In this document: piece after piece, positions 43,793 to 53,904 of the stretch
How positions within the stretch are numbered: position 1 is the first letter of the stretch
How the letters are laid out: each line of letters begins with the position of its first letter
Source of the DNA: Polaribacter batillariae
Lineage (GTDB): Bacteria; Bacteroidota; Bacteroidia; Flavobacteriales; Flavobacteriaceae
Direction of reading: 5' to 3'
Length of the DNA stretch: 64,000 nucleotides
NCBI RefSeq assembly: GCF_017498485.1
Contig: NZ_CP071795.1
Span: forward strand, 620,001-684,000
Notes under the pieces: model-generated
The model's database searches: none
Told to the model about the DNA's origin: nothing
The model's input: only the letters and a program-made list of their open reading frames with translations
Position numbers and translations under genes: made by a program

Positions 43793-45781
43793 ATGGACTT
43801 TAAACTGGTATCAGAATTTTCTCCAACAGGAGATCAGCCACAAGCAATTAAAGAACTTTCGCAAGGAATTTTATCTGGAGAAAAGTACCAAACCTTACTA
43901 GGTGTTACTGGCTCTGGAAAAACATTTACAATCGCTAATGTGGTTCAAAAAGTAAAAAAACCAACGTTGGTTTTAGCCCATAACAAAACTTTGGCGGCAC
44001 AACTTTATTCCGAATTTAAACAATTTTTTCCGGAAAATGCTGTAGAATATTTCGTTTCTTACTACGATTATTATCAACCAGAAGCGTACATTCCAGTAAC
44101 TGGCACCTATATAGAAAAAGACTTATCTATAAACGAAGATATAGAAAGACTGCGTTTAAGCACCACTTCTTCGCTACTTTCTGGACGAAGAGATGTTTTA
44201 GTAGTCGCTTCTGTTTCTTGCTTGTATGGTATTGGAAACCCAACTGAATTTAAGAAAAACGTTATTCCTATTCAAGTAGGGCAACAAATTTCTAGAACCA
44301 AATTTTTGCACCAATTAGTTACTAGCTTATATTCTAGAACCGAAGTAGAAATAAAAAGCGGAACCTTTAAAGTAAAAGGCGATGTTGTTACGATTTATCC
44401 TTCTTATGGAGATAATGGTTACAGGGTTCATTTTTTTGGCGACGAAATCGAAGAAATAGAATTGTTCGACTTAGAAAGCAGCACCATTATAAATACTTTT
44501 GAAGAATTAAATATTTATCCTGCAAATTTATTTGTTACCTCACCTGATGTGCTACAAAATGCAATTCATCAAATCCAAGAAGATATGATGAAACAAGTCG
44601 ATTTTTTTAACGAAATAGGAAAACATTTAGAAGCAAAACGCATAAAAGAAAGAACAGAATTCGATTTAGAAATGATTCGTGAGTTGGGGTATTGCTCTGG
44701 AATTGAAAACTACTCTCGTTATTTAGATGGCAGACTACCAGGCACAAGACCCTTTTGCTTGCTAGATTATTTTCCAAATGATTATTTAATGATTATTGAT
44801 GAAAGTCATGTAACTGTACCACAAACCCATGCCATGTATGGTGGAGACAGAAGTAGAAAAGAAAATTTGGTAGAATATGGTTTTCGTTTGCCAGCTGCAA
44901 TGGACAACAGACCTTTAAAATTTGAAGAATTTGAAGCCATACAAAATCAAACTATTTTTGTTTCTGCAACTCCGGCAGACTACGAGTTGCAAAAAACAGA
45001 AGGTGTTTTTATAGAACAAATTATTCGTCCAACAGGCTTGTTAGACCCTATTGTTGAAGTAAGACCAAGTTTGAATCAGATTGATGATTTGATTGAAGAA
45101 ATTCAAACCAGAGTCGAAAAAGACGAACGTACTTTAGTAACTACTTTAACCAAAAGAATGGCAGAAGAGTTAACGAAATACTTAACAAGAGTGGCTATTC
45201 GTTGTAGATACATACATTCGGATGTAGATACTTTAGAACGTGTAGAAATTATGCAAGATTTACGCAAAGGTTTGTTTGATGTTTTAATTGGAGTAAATTT
45301 ATTACGCGAAGGTTTAGACTTACCAGAAGTTTCTTTAGTTGCCATTTTAGATGCAGACAAAGAAGGTTTTTTAAGAAACACAAGATCTTTAACACAAACC
45401 ATTGGTAGAGCTGCAAGAAATGTAAATGGTTTGGCTATTTTATATGCAGATAAAGTAACTGCAAGCATGCAAAAAACCATTGACGAAACTGAGCGCAGAA
45501 GAGAAAAACAAATTGCCTACAATACCAAAAATAACATCACTCCTACGCAAATTAACAAAAAAATTGACAATACCTTAACCAAATCTGCTGTTTCTAGTTA
45601 TCATTATGACAATGCGAAACAAGTGGCTGCAGAACAAGATTTACAATACTTGCCAAAAGAAGAAATCGAAAAACGCATTCGCACAAAACGCAAACAAATG
45701 GAAGCTGCAGCAAAAAGCTTAGATTTTATTGTGGCTGCACAATTGCGTGACGAGATTGCTGTTTTAAAAGAACAGATTTAA
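43793..45781 (+). CDS. uvrB: Excinuclease ABC subunit B
   Basis: UvrB verifies damage in nucleotide excision repair. The 662-residue protein has Walker A GVTGSGKTFT (about 39-48), the beta-hairpin segment YYDYYQPEAYIP, DESH, helicase motifs TLTKRMAEEL and GVNLLREGLDLPEVSLV, QTIGRAARN, and a C-terminal UVR domain for UvrA/UvrC contact. Length matches the family. It follows the T9SS gene by 27 bp. Confidence 0.98.
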   Translation: MDFKLVSEFSPTGDQPQAIKELSQGILSGEKYQTLLGVTGSGKTFTIANVVQKVKKPTLVLAHNKTLAAQLYSEFKQFFPENAVEYFVSYYDYYQPEAYIPVTGTYIEKDLSINEDIERLRLSTTSSLLSGRRDVLVVASVSCLYGIGNPTEFKKNVIPIQVGQQISRTKFLHQLVTSLYSRTEVEIKSGTFKVKGDVVTIYPSYGDNGYRVHFFGDEIEEIELFDLESSTIINTFEELNIYPANLFVTSPDVLQNAIHQIQEDMMKQVDFFNEIGKHLEAKRIKERTEFDLEMIRELGYCSGIENYSRYLDGRLPGTRPFCLLDYFPNDYLMIIDESHVTVPQTHAMYGGDRSRKENLVEYGFRLPAAMDNRPLKFEEFEAIQNQTIFVSATPADYELQKTEGVFIEQIIRPTGLLDPIVEVRPSLNQIDDLIEEIQTRVEKDERTLVTTLTKRMAEELTKYLTRVAIRCRYIHSDVDTLERVEIMQDLRKGLFDVLIGVNLLREGLDLPEVSLVAILDADKEGFLRNTRSLTQTIGRAARNVNGLAILYADKVTASMQKTIDETERRREKQIAYNTKNNITPTQINKKIDNTLTKSAVSSYHYDNAKQVAAEQDLQYLPKEEIEKRIRTKRKQMEAAAKSLDFIVAAQLRDEIAVLKEQI

Positions 45782-45796
45782 TAGATTTTTTAAAAT

Positions 45797-46531
45797 TTAA
45801 TTTCTTTCGATAACATTTCCAGACCCTACGGATTTTTTGTCTATATGGCTTGGATTTCCTTTGTAATACAAACTTCCAGAACCTACAATTTTCGCATCGA
45901 TTTTCGATTTTACAGTTGTTTTAATACTTCCAGAACCTGCAATGGTCGCTTTTACTTCGTCGGTTTTTAACTCGAAAGCTCTTATGCTTCCAGAACCAGC
46001 TATCGAACAAGTAAATTCTGTAGTATTTCCTTTTAAATCGATGTCTCCAGAACCGCCAATAGATGCGCTAATTTCTTTGGCTTCTATATGCAAATCTATT
46101 TTTCCAGAACCGCCTAAACTCGTGTTAAATTTTCTTGCAGAAATTTTTTCTTTGCTAGAAATAATTCCAGAACCACCCAAAGCAACACTTTCAATATCAT
46201 TATAAAATACAGTTACTGTTAGTCTTTTTGTGGTTTTAATATTCGTGTTTTTCTTGTAATTTATTTTTAATGTATTTCCTTTAACATCTGTTTCTATGTA
46301 CGGAATTATGTTTTCTTCTCCTTCGATTTTAATGTTTCCTTCTTTTCCTTTTACAAGAATTACATCAAAAGAGCCACCAGCAGCAACACCATCGAAATTA
46401 GAGGTTGTTCTATTTACGGTAACTACATTTCCATTTCCTTTTATTTTTTTACTATTTCCCCACCAACTTTGGGCGTTCATAGAAAATGCGATTGCAAAAA
46501 TTAGACCGCTTAAAATTATTTTTTTGTTCAT
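45797..46531 (-). CDS. Head GIN (DUF2807) secreted protein of ECF operon 2
   Basis: The 244-residue protein has a signal peptide ending MNAQ, then a DUF2807 right-handed beta structure. Short repeats follow with Gly-Gly-Ser-Gly or Ala-Gly-Ser-Gly at about 18-residue spacing (ALGGSGIISSK, SLGGSGKIDL, SIGGSGDIDL, SIAGSGSIRA, TIAGSGSIKT). It follows the frameshifted adhesin-like gene by 31 bp and is probably the last gene of ECF operon 2. There is no equivalent gene in ECF operon 1. Confidence 0.85.
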   Translation of the reverse strand: MNKKIILSGLIFAIAFSMNAQSWWGNSKKIKGNGNVVTVNRTTSNFDGVAAGGSFDVILVKGKEGNIKIEGEENIIPYIETDVKGNTLKINYKKNTNIKTTKRLTVTVFYNDIESVALGGSGIISSKEKISARKFNTSLGGSGKIDLHIEAKEISASIGGSGDIDLKGNTTEFTCSIAGSGSIRAFELKTDEVKATIAGSGSIKTTVKSKIDAKIVGSGSLYYKGNPSHIDKKSVGSGNVIERN

Positions 46532-46562
46532 TGTATATTTGTTTAGGTAGTTGTTTTTTTAT

Positions 46563-47641
46563 TTAGTTTTCTTCGATTCTTACGCTTCCGTATTGAGAGT
46601 TTACTTTTAACTCTCCACTTGTTTTTCCATTTCCATATTTACCTTCGTAATATTTTTTTGTGGGTTTAGAATTGGTTTTAAAAAACTCTATTTTATCGTT
46701 ATTTCTTTTAAAACTTGCGTATTGTAAATCTATTTCAAAATGAAAAGCAATAGCAGGTGCAACATAAATTTTAATGCCTGTATATTGGCCAGAAATATCT
46801 ACTTTTTCGAAATCTTTTACTAGATTTTTTATGGTAAGCGAACCATATTCAGTATCTATGGCTAGGTTTTTTCTTATGGTTCCAAAACGCAAACTTACAT
46901 AATCGGAATTTCCGTAGATATTTTCTGCATCGTTTATAGTTACAGAACCATAATCTGAATTAAAATTTACAGTGCCAGCTTTATCAAACTTTAACGTAGA
47001 ATAATCTGCATTGGCTTTAATTTTTCAGAATTTTCTATCGATAATTTAGAATAATCGACATTTATATCTCCACTTTTTATATAAGCAATTGTGGAAGTAG
47101 AACAATAGTCTAAACTAATATTATTGTTATTCGAAGACAATTCGCCCACAACAATTTTACCATAATCGCAATTAATTGTTGCTTCCCCAGAAATATTTCC
47201 TAAGTAAATACTTCCATAATCATTCTTTAAGTTGATGTTATTGGTTTTTGGCATTTTTACAAAATAATTAATTTTATAATTTACATTTTTACTTCTTTTC
47301 CACCAAGACCAACTATTTTTCTTTTTACCAAAAACGGTTTTTGCACTTACTTTAGAACTACTGGCACTAAATGCTACATTTATAGAATTCAATTTTTCTT
47401 CAACATCTTCTAAATCGTTTCCATTTACAGTAATTTTTACTTCAATTTCTACTCGATTTTTATCCCAAGTAGTAATATTTAAATCGCCATAACTGTTATC
47501 TAAAGCCACTAAAGCATTTGAATTTACGTTGTATTCTTTGGTAATTGTTTTCGATTTTTCGTGTTTTTTTTCTTTGTTGTTTGCTGAAGAAATGAATGGA
47601 AATAAAAGTAATAAAAATGCAATTTTATAGATAGATTTCAT
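46563..47641 (-). pseudogene. Frameshifted DUF4097-like adhesin of ECF operon 2
   Basis: Two overlapping open pieces encode one protein of about 359 residues. The N-terminal part (from 47641) has a signal peptide and the NITTWDKNRVEIEVKITV motif shared with operon 1. The C-terminal part ends near GELKVNSQYGSVRIEE. The frame breaks at T5 (47021-47025, A5 in the gene); one more A restores EKIKANADYSTLKF and the repeated DYGS/YGSVTI beta units run through without a stop. The upstream piece otherwise ends 6 codons later. This may be a true mutation, a switch, or an assembly error. Confidence 0.75.
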
Positions 47642-48149
47642 TGTTTGGATTATTAGTGTTTTTAATTTTATCGATTTGTTTTAAGGTGCGTTCTAAGATA
47701 TCTAAACGTCTTTGGTAGTTTTTAATCATAGCCGCAATAATGCGTCTTTGATTTCCGTTTTTGGTAAGATCTTGTACAAAAACTTTATAACTGTCTTCTA
47801 ATTCGTCTAATTCGTCTAAGGCATTTTCTATAATTTTTTCTGTATCTAAGCTTCTATTGAGTTCTAGTGTTTTTATTTCTTGGTTAATTGTAGCCACAAA
47901 ATAATTTTGAACTTCTTCCATTTTTGGAGAAATATCTGCCAAATCTAATTGTCTTTTTTGATGGTTGCTACCCAACCAAAAACCTAAAATTAAAACTACA
48001 GATGCAGCAACACTTAACCATTTCCAAGAAGTTTTTAGCTTTTTGTTGGAGCGATTTAATTTACGTTCGAAACGTTCTAAATGCCCAGAATGGGGTTCTT
48101 TTAAATCGAAATTATTTTCAGAAAAAAATAGATTTAATTTATCTTTCAT
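47625..48149 (-). CDS. Single-pass membrane protein, candidate anti-sigma factor (ECF operon 2)
   Basis: The product of about 174 residues has a cytoplasmic N-terminus with LKEPHSGHLERFERKL, one membrane helix at about 42-58 (WLSVAASVVLILGFWLG) and a periplasmic coiled-coil domain. It parallels the membrane protein of operon 1 in length, order and the EP...H..RFE motif. It overlaps the sigma gene by 11 bp and the adhesin-like gene by 17 bp. A longer frame reaches 48176, but MKDKLNLFF is the better start. Confidence 0.65.
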   Translation of the reverse strand: MKDKLNLFFSENNFDLKEPHSGHLERFERKLNRSNKKLKTSWKWLSVAASVVLILGFWLGSNHQKRQLDLADISPKMEEVQNYFVATINQEIKTLELNRSLDTEKIIENALDELDELEDSYKVFVQDLTKNGNQRRIIAAMIKNYQRRLDILERTLKQIDKIKNTNNPNNEIYL

Positions 48150-48705
48150 ATGCTTGTGTTTGTGTGTTTTTTGCAAGTAAAATTTGCTTCAATTTTTTCT
48201 TTGCTCTCGAAACTGTTGTTCTTACATTTTCGTTTGTATAGTTTAATATTTGTGCAATTTCTTCATAATCATATCCTTCAACTAAGTGCAAATTTAATAC
48301 CAACCTGTAATTCTCTTTTAAATTTTGCAAGCAATTTAAAACGGTTTCTGCTTTTAGTTCTGTATATTCTATCGTTTCCTCTTGTTCGTTATCATTTGGT
48401 ATTACTTCCATTTTTACTTCTAAATACCTCGAATTCTTTTTTAATTGTGTTAAGCTTTTATTAATTACAATTCTCTTTAACCACGCACCAAATGTAACTT
48501 CTCCTTTATACATCTGTATTTTTGTAAAAGCCGTTAAAAAAGCCTCTTGCATAACATCTTCTGCCTCAAAAGCGTCTTTTAAAATACGGTAAGAAGTATT
48601 GTACATTGCGTTGTAATAGCGTTTGTACAATGCTAACTGCGCATTTTTATCTTGCGATTTGCAGCGTTCTAAAAGCTTGGTTATATGTGGTTGATTGGCT
48701 TCCAA
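48139..48705 (-). CDS. ECF-type RNA polymerase sigma factor 2
   Basis: The 188-residue protein has region 2 (LKDAFEAEDVMQEAFLTAF, FGAWLKRIVINKS) and region 4 (LKENYRLVLNLHLVEGYDYEEIAQILNY). It begins at TTG; no ATG is available before the frame closes. It heads ECF operon 2 and is a paralogue of the factor at 19478-20038, sharing FGAWLKRIVIN and the EGYD helix. A palindrome, TTAAAGA-N8-TCTTTAA, lies 16 bp upstream. Confidence 0.92.
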   Translation of the reverse strand: MEANQPHITKLLERCKSQDKNAQLALYKRYYNAMYNTSYRILKDAFEAEDVMQEAFLTAFTKIQMYKGEVTFGAWLKRIVINKSLTQLKKNSRYLEVKMEVIPNDNEQEETIEYTELKAETVLNCLQNLKENYRLVLNLHLVEGYDYEEIAQILNYTNENVRTTVSRAKKKLKQILLAKNTQTQAYER

Positions 48706-48720
48706 TAAAACGTTTCTATG

Positions 48721-48742
48721 TTAAAGACAACCCCATCTTTAA
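48721..48742. promoter_or_regulatory. Inverted repeat upstream of sigma factor 2
   Basis: TTAAAGA (48721-48727) and TCTTTAA (48736-48742) form a perfect 7-bp inverted repeat just before the sigma start. It could be an operator or the sigma factor's own recognition region. I could not find the same motif upstream of sigma factor 1. Confidence 0.35.
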
Positions 48743-48818
48743 CTTGTGACACTTTTCTGGAAATAAAAGTAACCTTTTTTATTTTTTAGGAAAGTTTAGA
48801 GTAATTTACAGCGAAAAA

Positions 48819-49694
48819 CTAATTTTCTTTTAGCGTAAACTTGTTTGTAACTTGCATGTTTATTTTAGCAATGTTATACGTTAATTCTTGGTTGCTTATA
48901 CGATCCATTATAAAATGCATGTGGTCCAATTGTTTTTGGGTAATTTTATTTTCTTGAAAAGCGGTTTCTACTTGTAATGTTCTTTTAATTTTGTGTAAGG
49001 CAAGAATGTAAAACATCGTTTTTGTAGGGTCATTTTCTAATTCTTCTATATTATTAAACAGGTAGGTGCGTTGCAAGTTAATATAATCTTCATTAAGAAT
49101 TAATAAACTTCTTTTACTCAAACCCTTTAAAAAATCGGGATTTTTTAATAAAGACCCAATATAATCTGGAAAAGGCAACTTTACACGAAAATTTAAAATG
49201 GAAATTGTTCTAGTAGAAGAAGATTCGCTTATCGAATCGCTATTTCTTAAAACTGTATTTTTAAAGATTGTTTTTAAACTATCTAATTTAAATTTTAGTG
49301 AGTCTAAGTATTTTTTGTTTTCTTTCGAGAATGAGGCTTTTTGTTGATGAGGTTTAAAACTAGTTAGAGAATCTTTTGCATTCGCTTTTAATAATTCTAA
49401 ATTATTTTGCATTTTTTTATAAATGCTTAACTTTTCTTTTGTAGAACTTTCAACATATTTGGTTATTTTTTCAACCACATAAACTCCAGATTCTAAAATC
49501 TTTACAAGGTCTTCTTTTTCTTTTTTCATTTCGTTATTCACACTTACATTTATTGCCATTATTACCCCAATAAGTGTGGCAATCGTGGTTAACAAGAAAT
49601 TTACAAGATTAGAAAAACGTTTATTTTTCCTTTTTATGGAAATAAACAATAAAATTACACCTGCTAAAACAAGAAAAATGTAAACGATAAGCAT
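48819..49694 (-). CDS. Membrane-anchored protein of unknown function
   Basis: The 291-residue protein has two N-terminal membrane helices (about 2-20 and 31-51) followed by a long soluble alpha-helical part with heptad character (KKYLDSLKFKLDSLKTIFK) and a C-terminal helix bundle. No named family is recognised. It lies between sigma factor 2 and lon and has its own -7 box (TATATTTG at 49719-49726). Confidence 0.65.
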   Translation of the reverse strand: MLIVYIFLVLAGVILLFISIKRKNKRFSNLVNFLLTTIATLIGVIMAINVSVNNEMKKEKEDLVKILESGVYVVEKITKYVESSTKEKLSIYKKMQNNLELLKANAKDSLTSFKPHQQKASFSKENKKYLDSLKFKLDSLKTIFKNTVLRNSDSISESSSTRTISILNFRVKLPFPDYIGSLLKNPDFLKGLSKRSLLILNEDYINLQRTYLFNNIEELENDPTKTMFYILALHKIKRTLQVETAFQENKITQKQLDHMHFIMDRISNQELTYNIAKINMQVTNKFTLKEN

Positions 49695-49718
49695 TGGATA
49701 TTAATTTTAAAATGATAA

Positions 49719-49726
49719 CAAATATA
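49719..49726 (-). promoter_or_regulatory. -7 box for the gene at 48819-49694
   Basis: TATATTTG on the minus strand matches TAnnTTTG, 24 bp before the ATG at 49694. No -33 TTTG is seen at the right spacing. Confidence 0.4.
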
Positions 49727-49812
49727 AGATTATATAAGAATTTAGCGAGTTATATTTTAAAACATTCATTTTAAAGTCGATAAGGTTGTTTTTTTTAAGA
49801 TAAAAGTATTCT

Positions 49813-49847
49813 TAAGACAGATAAACATTGGCATAACAATTGTCTTA
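49813..49847. promoter_or_regulatory. Inverted repeat upstream of lon
   Basis: TAAGACA (49813-49819) and TGTCTTA (49841-49847) form a perfect 7-bp inverted repeat 21 bases apart, about 125 bp before lon. It could be a regulator-binding site for a stress-induced protease, but the binding protein is unknown. Confidence 0.3.
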
Positions 49848-49972
49848 CTAAGCATAGGTAAGAAGAATTTTTTAAATTAAATTATTGATTACCAGTTTTT
49901 TAATAAAAATTAAATTTGATGTTGATGATTTATAGAAAATCAATCAATGTCAGTATGACAGATATAAAGAAG

Positions 49973-52426
49973 ATGAGCAAACCAAAAATAATGAGATTAG
50001 ACAATATGTCGCTTCATAGCATGCTAAATGAAGATTCTGAATTAATTCCTTTAATGACGCCAGAAGATGAAGAAATTATTAACAACGAAAGTGTACCAGA
50101 ATCTCTACCGATTTTACCACTAAGAAATACGGTTTTATTTCCAGGAGTTGTAATTCCTATTACTGCTGGTAGAGATCAATCTATACAATTAATAAAAGAT
50201 GCAAATAAAGGCGATAAAGTTATTGGTGTTGTTGCCCAAAAAAACGAAGAAATAGAAGAACCTGGCTTAAAAGATATTTATACCACAGGAGTTGTTGCAC
50301 AAATTTTACGTGTTTTAAAAATGCCAGATGGCAATACAACTGTTATTATACAGGGTAAAAAACGTTTCGAAATAGATACAATTATTCAAGACAAACCTTA
50401 CTTAAAAGCCACTGTAAAAGAAGTTTTTGAAGATAAAGTTATCGACGATAAAAAAGAGTTCGAAGCAATTATCGATTCTATAAAAGAGCGAGCTTTAGAA
50501 GTAATTAAAGAAAACCCTATTTTACCTTCGGAAGCCTCTTTTGCGATAAAAAACATTCAATCGAGTTCTTTTTTAGTGAGTTTTATTTCATCTAATATGG
50601 ATTTAAGTGTGATGCAAAAGCAAGTAATTTTAGAAAAAGACAATCTAAAAGAACGTGCATTGTTAACATTAAAAAACCTAAATAGAGAACTTCAAAAATT
50701 AAAATTGCGTAACGATATTCAGTCTAAAACAAGAGAAGATTTAGACCAGCAACAAAAAGAATATTATTTACATCAACAATTAAAAACCATTCAAGAAGAG
50801 TTGGGTGGCGTTTCTAACGACCAAGAGTTGGAAGAAATGCGCAAAAAAGGAAAAACTAAAAAATGGACAAAAGATGTTGAAAAAACTTTCGAAAAAGAAT
50901 TAGGTCGCTTAAAGAGAATGAATCCTCAAATGGCAGAATATGGCGTTCAAAGAAGTTATTTAGAACTGTTGTTAGAGCTGCCCTGGGGCGAATACACAAA
51001 AGATAAATTCGATTTAAAAAGAGCGACAAAAATTCTAGATAGAGACCATTTTGGTTTAGAGAAAGTAAAAGATAGAATTATAGAGCATTTGGCGGTTTTA
51101 AAGTTAAGAAACGACATGAAATCTCCAATTTTATGTTTATACGGTCCTCCAGGAGTTGGTAAAACTTCGTTAGGAAAATCGATTGCAGAAGCTTTAGGAA
51201 GAAAATACGTTCGTATGTCTTTAGGAGGTTTGCGTGACGAAGCAGAAATTAGAGGTCATAGAAAAACGTACATTGGTGCAATGCCTGGGCGTTTAATTCA
51301 AAATTTAAAAAAAGCCGAAAGTTCTAACCCTGTTTTTGTGTTAGATGAAATTGATAAATTAGGGCAAAGTCATCAAGGAGACCCATCTTCGGCAATGTTA
51401 GAAGTACTCGACCCAGAGCAAAACGAATCTTTTTACGACAATTATTTAGAGGTTGGTTACGATTTATCTAAAATCCTTTTTATTGCTACAGCAAACAATT
51501 TAGGGCAAATTCCTTGGGCTTTGCGCGATAGAATGGAAATTATAAATGTAACAGGTTATACTATTGAAGAAAAAATAGAAATTGCCAAAAGACATCTATT
51601 ACCAAAACAATTAAAAGAACACGGTTTAACAACAGAACATTTAAAAATAGGAAAAAAACAATTAGAGCAAATTGTTGAAGGTTATACCAGAGAATCTGGT
51701 GTTCGTGGTTTAGAAAAGAAAGTGGCAAAAGTGGTACGTTTTGCTGCAAAATCGATTGCTTTAGAAGAAGAATACAACGTTTCTATTACAAGCGAAGATG
51801 TCGAAAACATCTTAGGAACTCCAAGAAATAGAGACAAATACGAAAACAACGGAGTTGCAGGCGTGGTTACAGGATTGGCATGGACCAGTGTTGGTGGAGA
51901 TATTTTGTTTATAGAATCTATTTTATCGAAAGGAAAAGGAAACCTTTCTATTACTGGTAATTTAGGAAATGTAATGAAAGAATCTGCAACCATTGCTTTG
52001 CAATATATTAAATCAAATGCAGAAGAATTTGGCATAAAACCAGAAATTATAGAAAAATACAATGTACATATTCACGTTCCTGAAGGTGCCACACCAAAAG
52101 ACGGGCCAAGTGCAGGTATTACCATGTTAACTTCTTTAGTATCTTCTTTTACCCAACGTAAAGTAAAAAATAAGTTAGCAATGACTGGTGAAATTACTTT
52201 ACGTGGAAAAGTATTACCAGTTGGTGGTATTAAAGAAAAAATATTAGCAGCAAAAAGAGCAAACATTAAAGAAATTATTCTTTGTGAAGACAATAGAAAA
52301 GACATTCTAGAAATTAACGAAAATTATTTGAAAGGACTCACTTTCCATTATGTTTCTGACATGAAACAAGTAATTGAAATCGCACTTACTAAGCAAAAAG
52401 TAAAAAATGCCAAAAAATTAGTATAG
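49973..52426 (+). CDS. lon: ATP-dependent endopeptidase Lon
   Basis: Lon degrades damaged and regulatory proteins in the cytoplasm. The product of about 817 residues has the N-terminal LAN domain ([19 protein letters not shown]), Walker [10 protein letters not shown] near residue 390, Walker [11 protein letters not shown], and the protease domain with catalytic Ser713 (PKDGPSAG) and Lys756 (GGIKEK). A frame extension to 49916 adds nineteen residues; [14 protein letters not shown] is the likelier start. It stands alone, with an inverted repeat upstream. Confidence 0.96.
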   Translation: MSKPKIMRLDNMSLHSMLNEDSELIPLMTPEDEEIINNESVPESLPILPLRNTVLFPGVVIPITAGRDQSIQLIKDANKGDKVIGVVAQKNEEIEEPGLKDIYTTGVVAQILRVLKMPDGNTTVIIQGKKRFEIDTIIQDKPYLKATVKEVFEDKVIDDKKEFEAIIDSIKERALEVIKENPILPSEASFAIKNIQSSSFLVSFISSNMDLSVMQKQVILEKDNLKERALLTLKNLNRELQKLKLRNDIQSKTREDLDQQQKEYYLHQQLKTIQEELGGVSNDQELEEMRKKGKTKKWTKDVEKTFEKELGRLKRMNPQMAEYGVQRSYLELLLELPWGEYTKDKFDLKRATKILDRDHFGLEKVKDRIIEHLAVLKLRNDMKSPILCLYGPPGVGKTSLGKSIAEALGRKYVRMSLGGLRDEAEIRGHRKTYIGAMPGRLIQNLKKAESSNPVFVLDEIDKLGQSHQGDPSSAMLEVLDPEQNESFYDNYLEVGYDLSKILFIATANNLGQIPWALRDRMEIINVTGYTIEEKIEIAKRHLLPKQLKEHGLTTEHLKIGKKQLEQIVEGYTRESGVRGLEKKVAKVVRFAAKSIALEEEYNVSITSEDVENILGTPRNRDKYENNGVAGVVTGLAWTSVGGDILFIESILSKGKGNLSITGNLGNVMKESATIALQYIKSNAEEFGIKPEIIEKYNVHIHVPEGATPKDGPSAGITMLTSLVSSFTQRKVKNKLAMTGEITLRGKVLPVGGIKEKILAAKRANIKEIILCEDNRKDILEINENYLKGLTFHYVSDMKQVIEIALTKQKVKNAKKLV

Positions 52427-52446
52427 GTGTTTTTATATTGATTTAA

Positions 52447-52474
52447 AAGCCTCTTTTTTTTAAAAAAGGAGGCT
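52447..52474. terminator. Bidirectional terminator between lon and the GlmU-like gene
   Basis: AAGCCTC pairs with GAGGCTT, and TTTTTTT/AAAAAA inside extends the stem. Both flanking genes end towards it. On the minus strand it is followed by TTTTAAAT; on the plus strand by a weaker TCTTTAT. Confidence 0.7.
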
Positions 52475-52527
52475 TCTTTATACAACATTTATTAATTTGA
52501 ATTTACTATAAAAGTAAATAATGATTT

Positions 52528-53703
52528 TTAGTAATTTCTATATTCTTTCGTAATTTCAAAAACATGATCTAAAATTCGTTGATCTTTTTCATCAAAATCT
52601 AAATTTTTTCGTTTCATAACAGCAGCTGCAACCTCAGTTACTTTTTTCATTTGAAATGTGGTAAAACCTGCTGCTCCACCCCAACTAAAAGACGGTATAA
52701 AGTTTCTTGGAAACCCGCTTCCAAAAAGATTTGTACTTACACCAACAACAGTTCCTGTATTAAACATGGTATTTATACCGCATTTAGAATGATCTCCCAT
52801 CATTAAACCACAAAATTGCAAACCTGTTTTAGCAAAACTACCCATTTCATATTTCCATAATCGTACTTCAGCATAATTATTTTTTAGGTTCGAGTTATTT
52901 GTATCTGCACCTAAATTACACCATTCTCCTAAAACAGAATTTCCTAAATAGCCATCATGTCCTTTACTTGTGTAGCCAAATAAAACAGAATTGTTTATTT
53001 CTCCACCTACTTTGCAATAAGGTCCAAGAGTGGTATCTCCATAAATTTTTGTACCCATTTTTACAACCGCGTTCTCACCCATCGAAAACGGCCCTCTGAT
53101 TGCAGAATTTTCCATAATTAAAGCATCTTTACCAATGTAAATAGGGCCATTGGAAGCATTTAAAGAAGAGAATATAATTTGGGCACCTTCTTCAATAAAG
53201 ATATTTTCTTTATTTATAACTTGAACTCCTTCTGGAATTGGTTGAGACGTTTTGCCTTTGGTTATTAATTCGAAATCTTCTTTAATAGCCTTTCCATTGA
53301 AAGAAAAAATATCCCAAGTCTCTTTAATTTGAAGCAATTCTTCTTCGAATTCGATTTGGGTATATGCATCGAAATTCACTTCTTCTTGAGCATCGGATGT
53401 GTAAAATGCGATTACATCTTCTCCTTTAAAAATGGCTTCGTTTTTACCTAAATTCTTTACTTTATCGACCAAAGAATTTGTTGGGCAAAAAGAAGAATTT
53501 ATTAAAATATTCTCTTCCATTTCTACCATCGGAAACTTCTCCTCTAAATATTCTTCGGTAATTGTTGTAGTAGTTAACCCCAAATGCTTTTCCCATTTTT
53601 CTCGAATGGTTAAAATACCTATTCTAATATCTGCAACTGGTCTTGTAAACGTAAATGGCAACAACGAATTTCTAACATCGCTATCAAATAAAATATAATT
53701 CAT
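52528..53703 (-). CDS. GlmU-like sugar nucleotidyltransferase/left-handed beta-helix protein
   Basis: The 391-residue protein begins MNYILFDSDVRNSLLPFTFTRPVADIRIGILTIREKW, a shortened nucleotidyltransferase domain, and then has a left-handed beta-helix with hexapeptide repeats (GPFSMGENAVVKMG, IYGDTTLGPYCKVGG). This GlmU-related type in Bacteroidota lacks the usual G-X-G-T-R-M motif of GlmU, so its uridylyltransferase activity is uncertain. It is divergent from the gene at 53905, and a TATATTTG box lies 18 bp upstream. Confidence 0.82.
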   Translation of the reverse strand: MNYILFDSDVRNSLLPFTFTRPVADIRIGILTIREKWEKHLGLTTTTITEEYLEEKFPMVEMEENILINSSFCPTNSLVDKVKNLGKNEAIFKGEDVIAFYTSDAQEEVNFDAYTQIEFEEELLQIKETWDIFSFNGKAIKEDFELITKGKTSQPIPEGVQVINKENIFIEEGAQIIFSSLNASNGPIYIGKDALIMENSAIRGPFSMGENAVVKMGTKIYGDTTLGPYCKVGGEINNSVLFGYTSKGHDGYLGNSVLGEWCNLGADTNNSNLKNNYAEVRLWKYEMGSFAKTGLQFCGLMMGDHSKCGINTMFNTGTVVGVSTNLFGSGFPRNFIPSFSWGGAAGFTTFQMKKVTEVAAAVMKRKNLDFDEKDQRILDHVFEITKEYRNY

Positions 53704-53721
53704 TCTAAATTTTATTTTTTA

Positions 53722-53729
53722 CAAATATA
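53722..53729 (-). promoter_or_regulatory. -7 box for the GlmU-like gene
   Basis: TATATTTG on the minus strand matches TAnnTTTG and ends 18 bp before the ATG at 53703. The -33 element is poor. Confidence 0.4.
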
Positions 53730-53904
53730 TAGCAATGCTTGTAATAAGTGAAAAATATTATTACCAATATTTACGAAGTAATTTCGACTAAAAACAACAA
53801 TTACCTTACAAACAACAATTTTTCTAACACAAAATGCACACTAAAAAATCTATAAATAGAAAAAGTTTAAAGTTTTACTTAAAATTATAATTGTATTTTT
53901 GAGT

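Noticed and set aside
53894..53901. TATTTTTG as a promoter for the gene at 53905
   Set aside because: It is only 3 bp before the ATG, so transcription would start within the gene.
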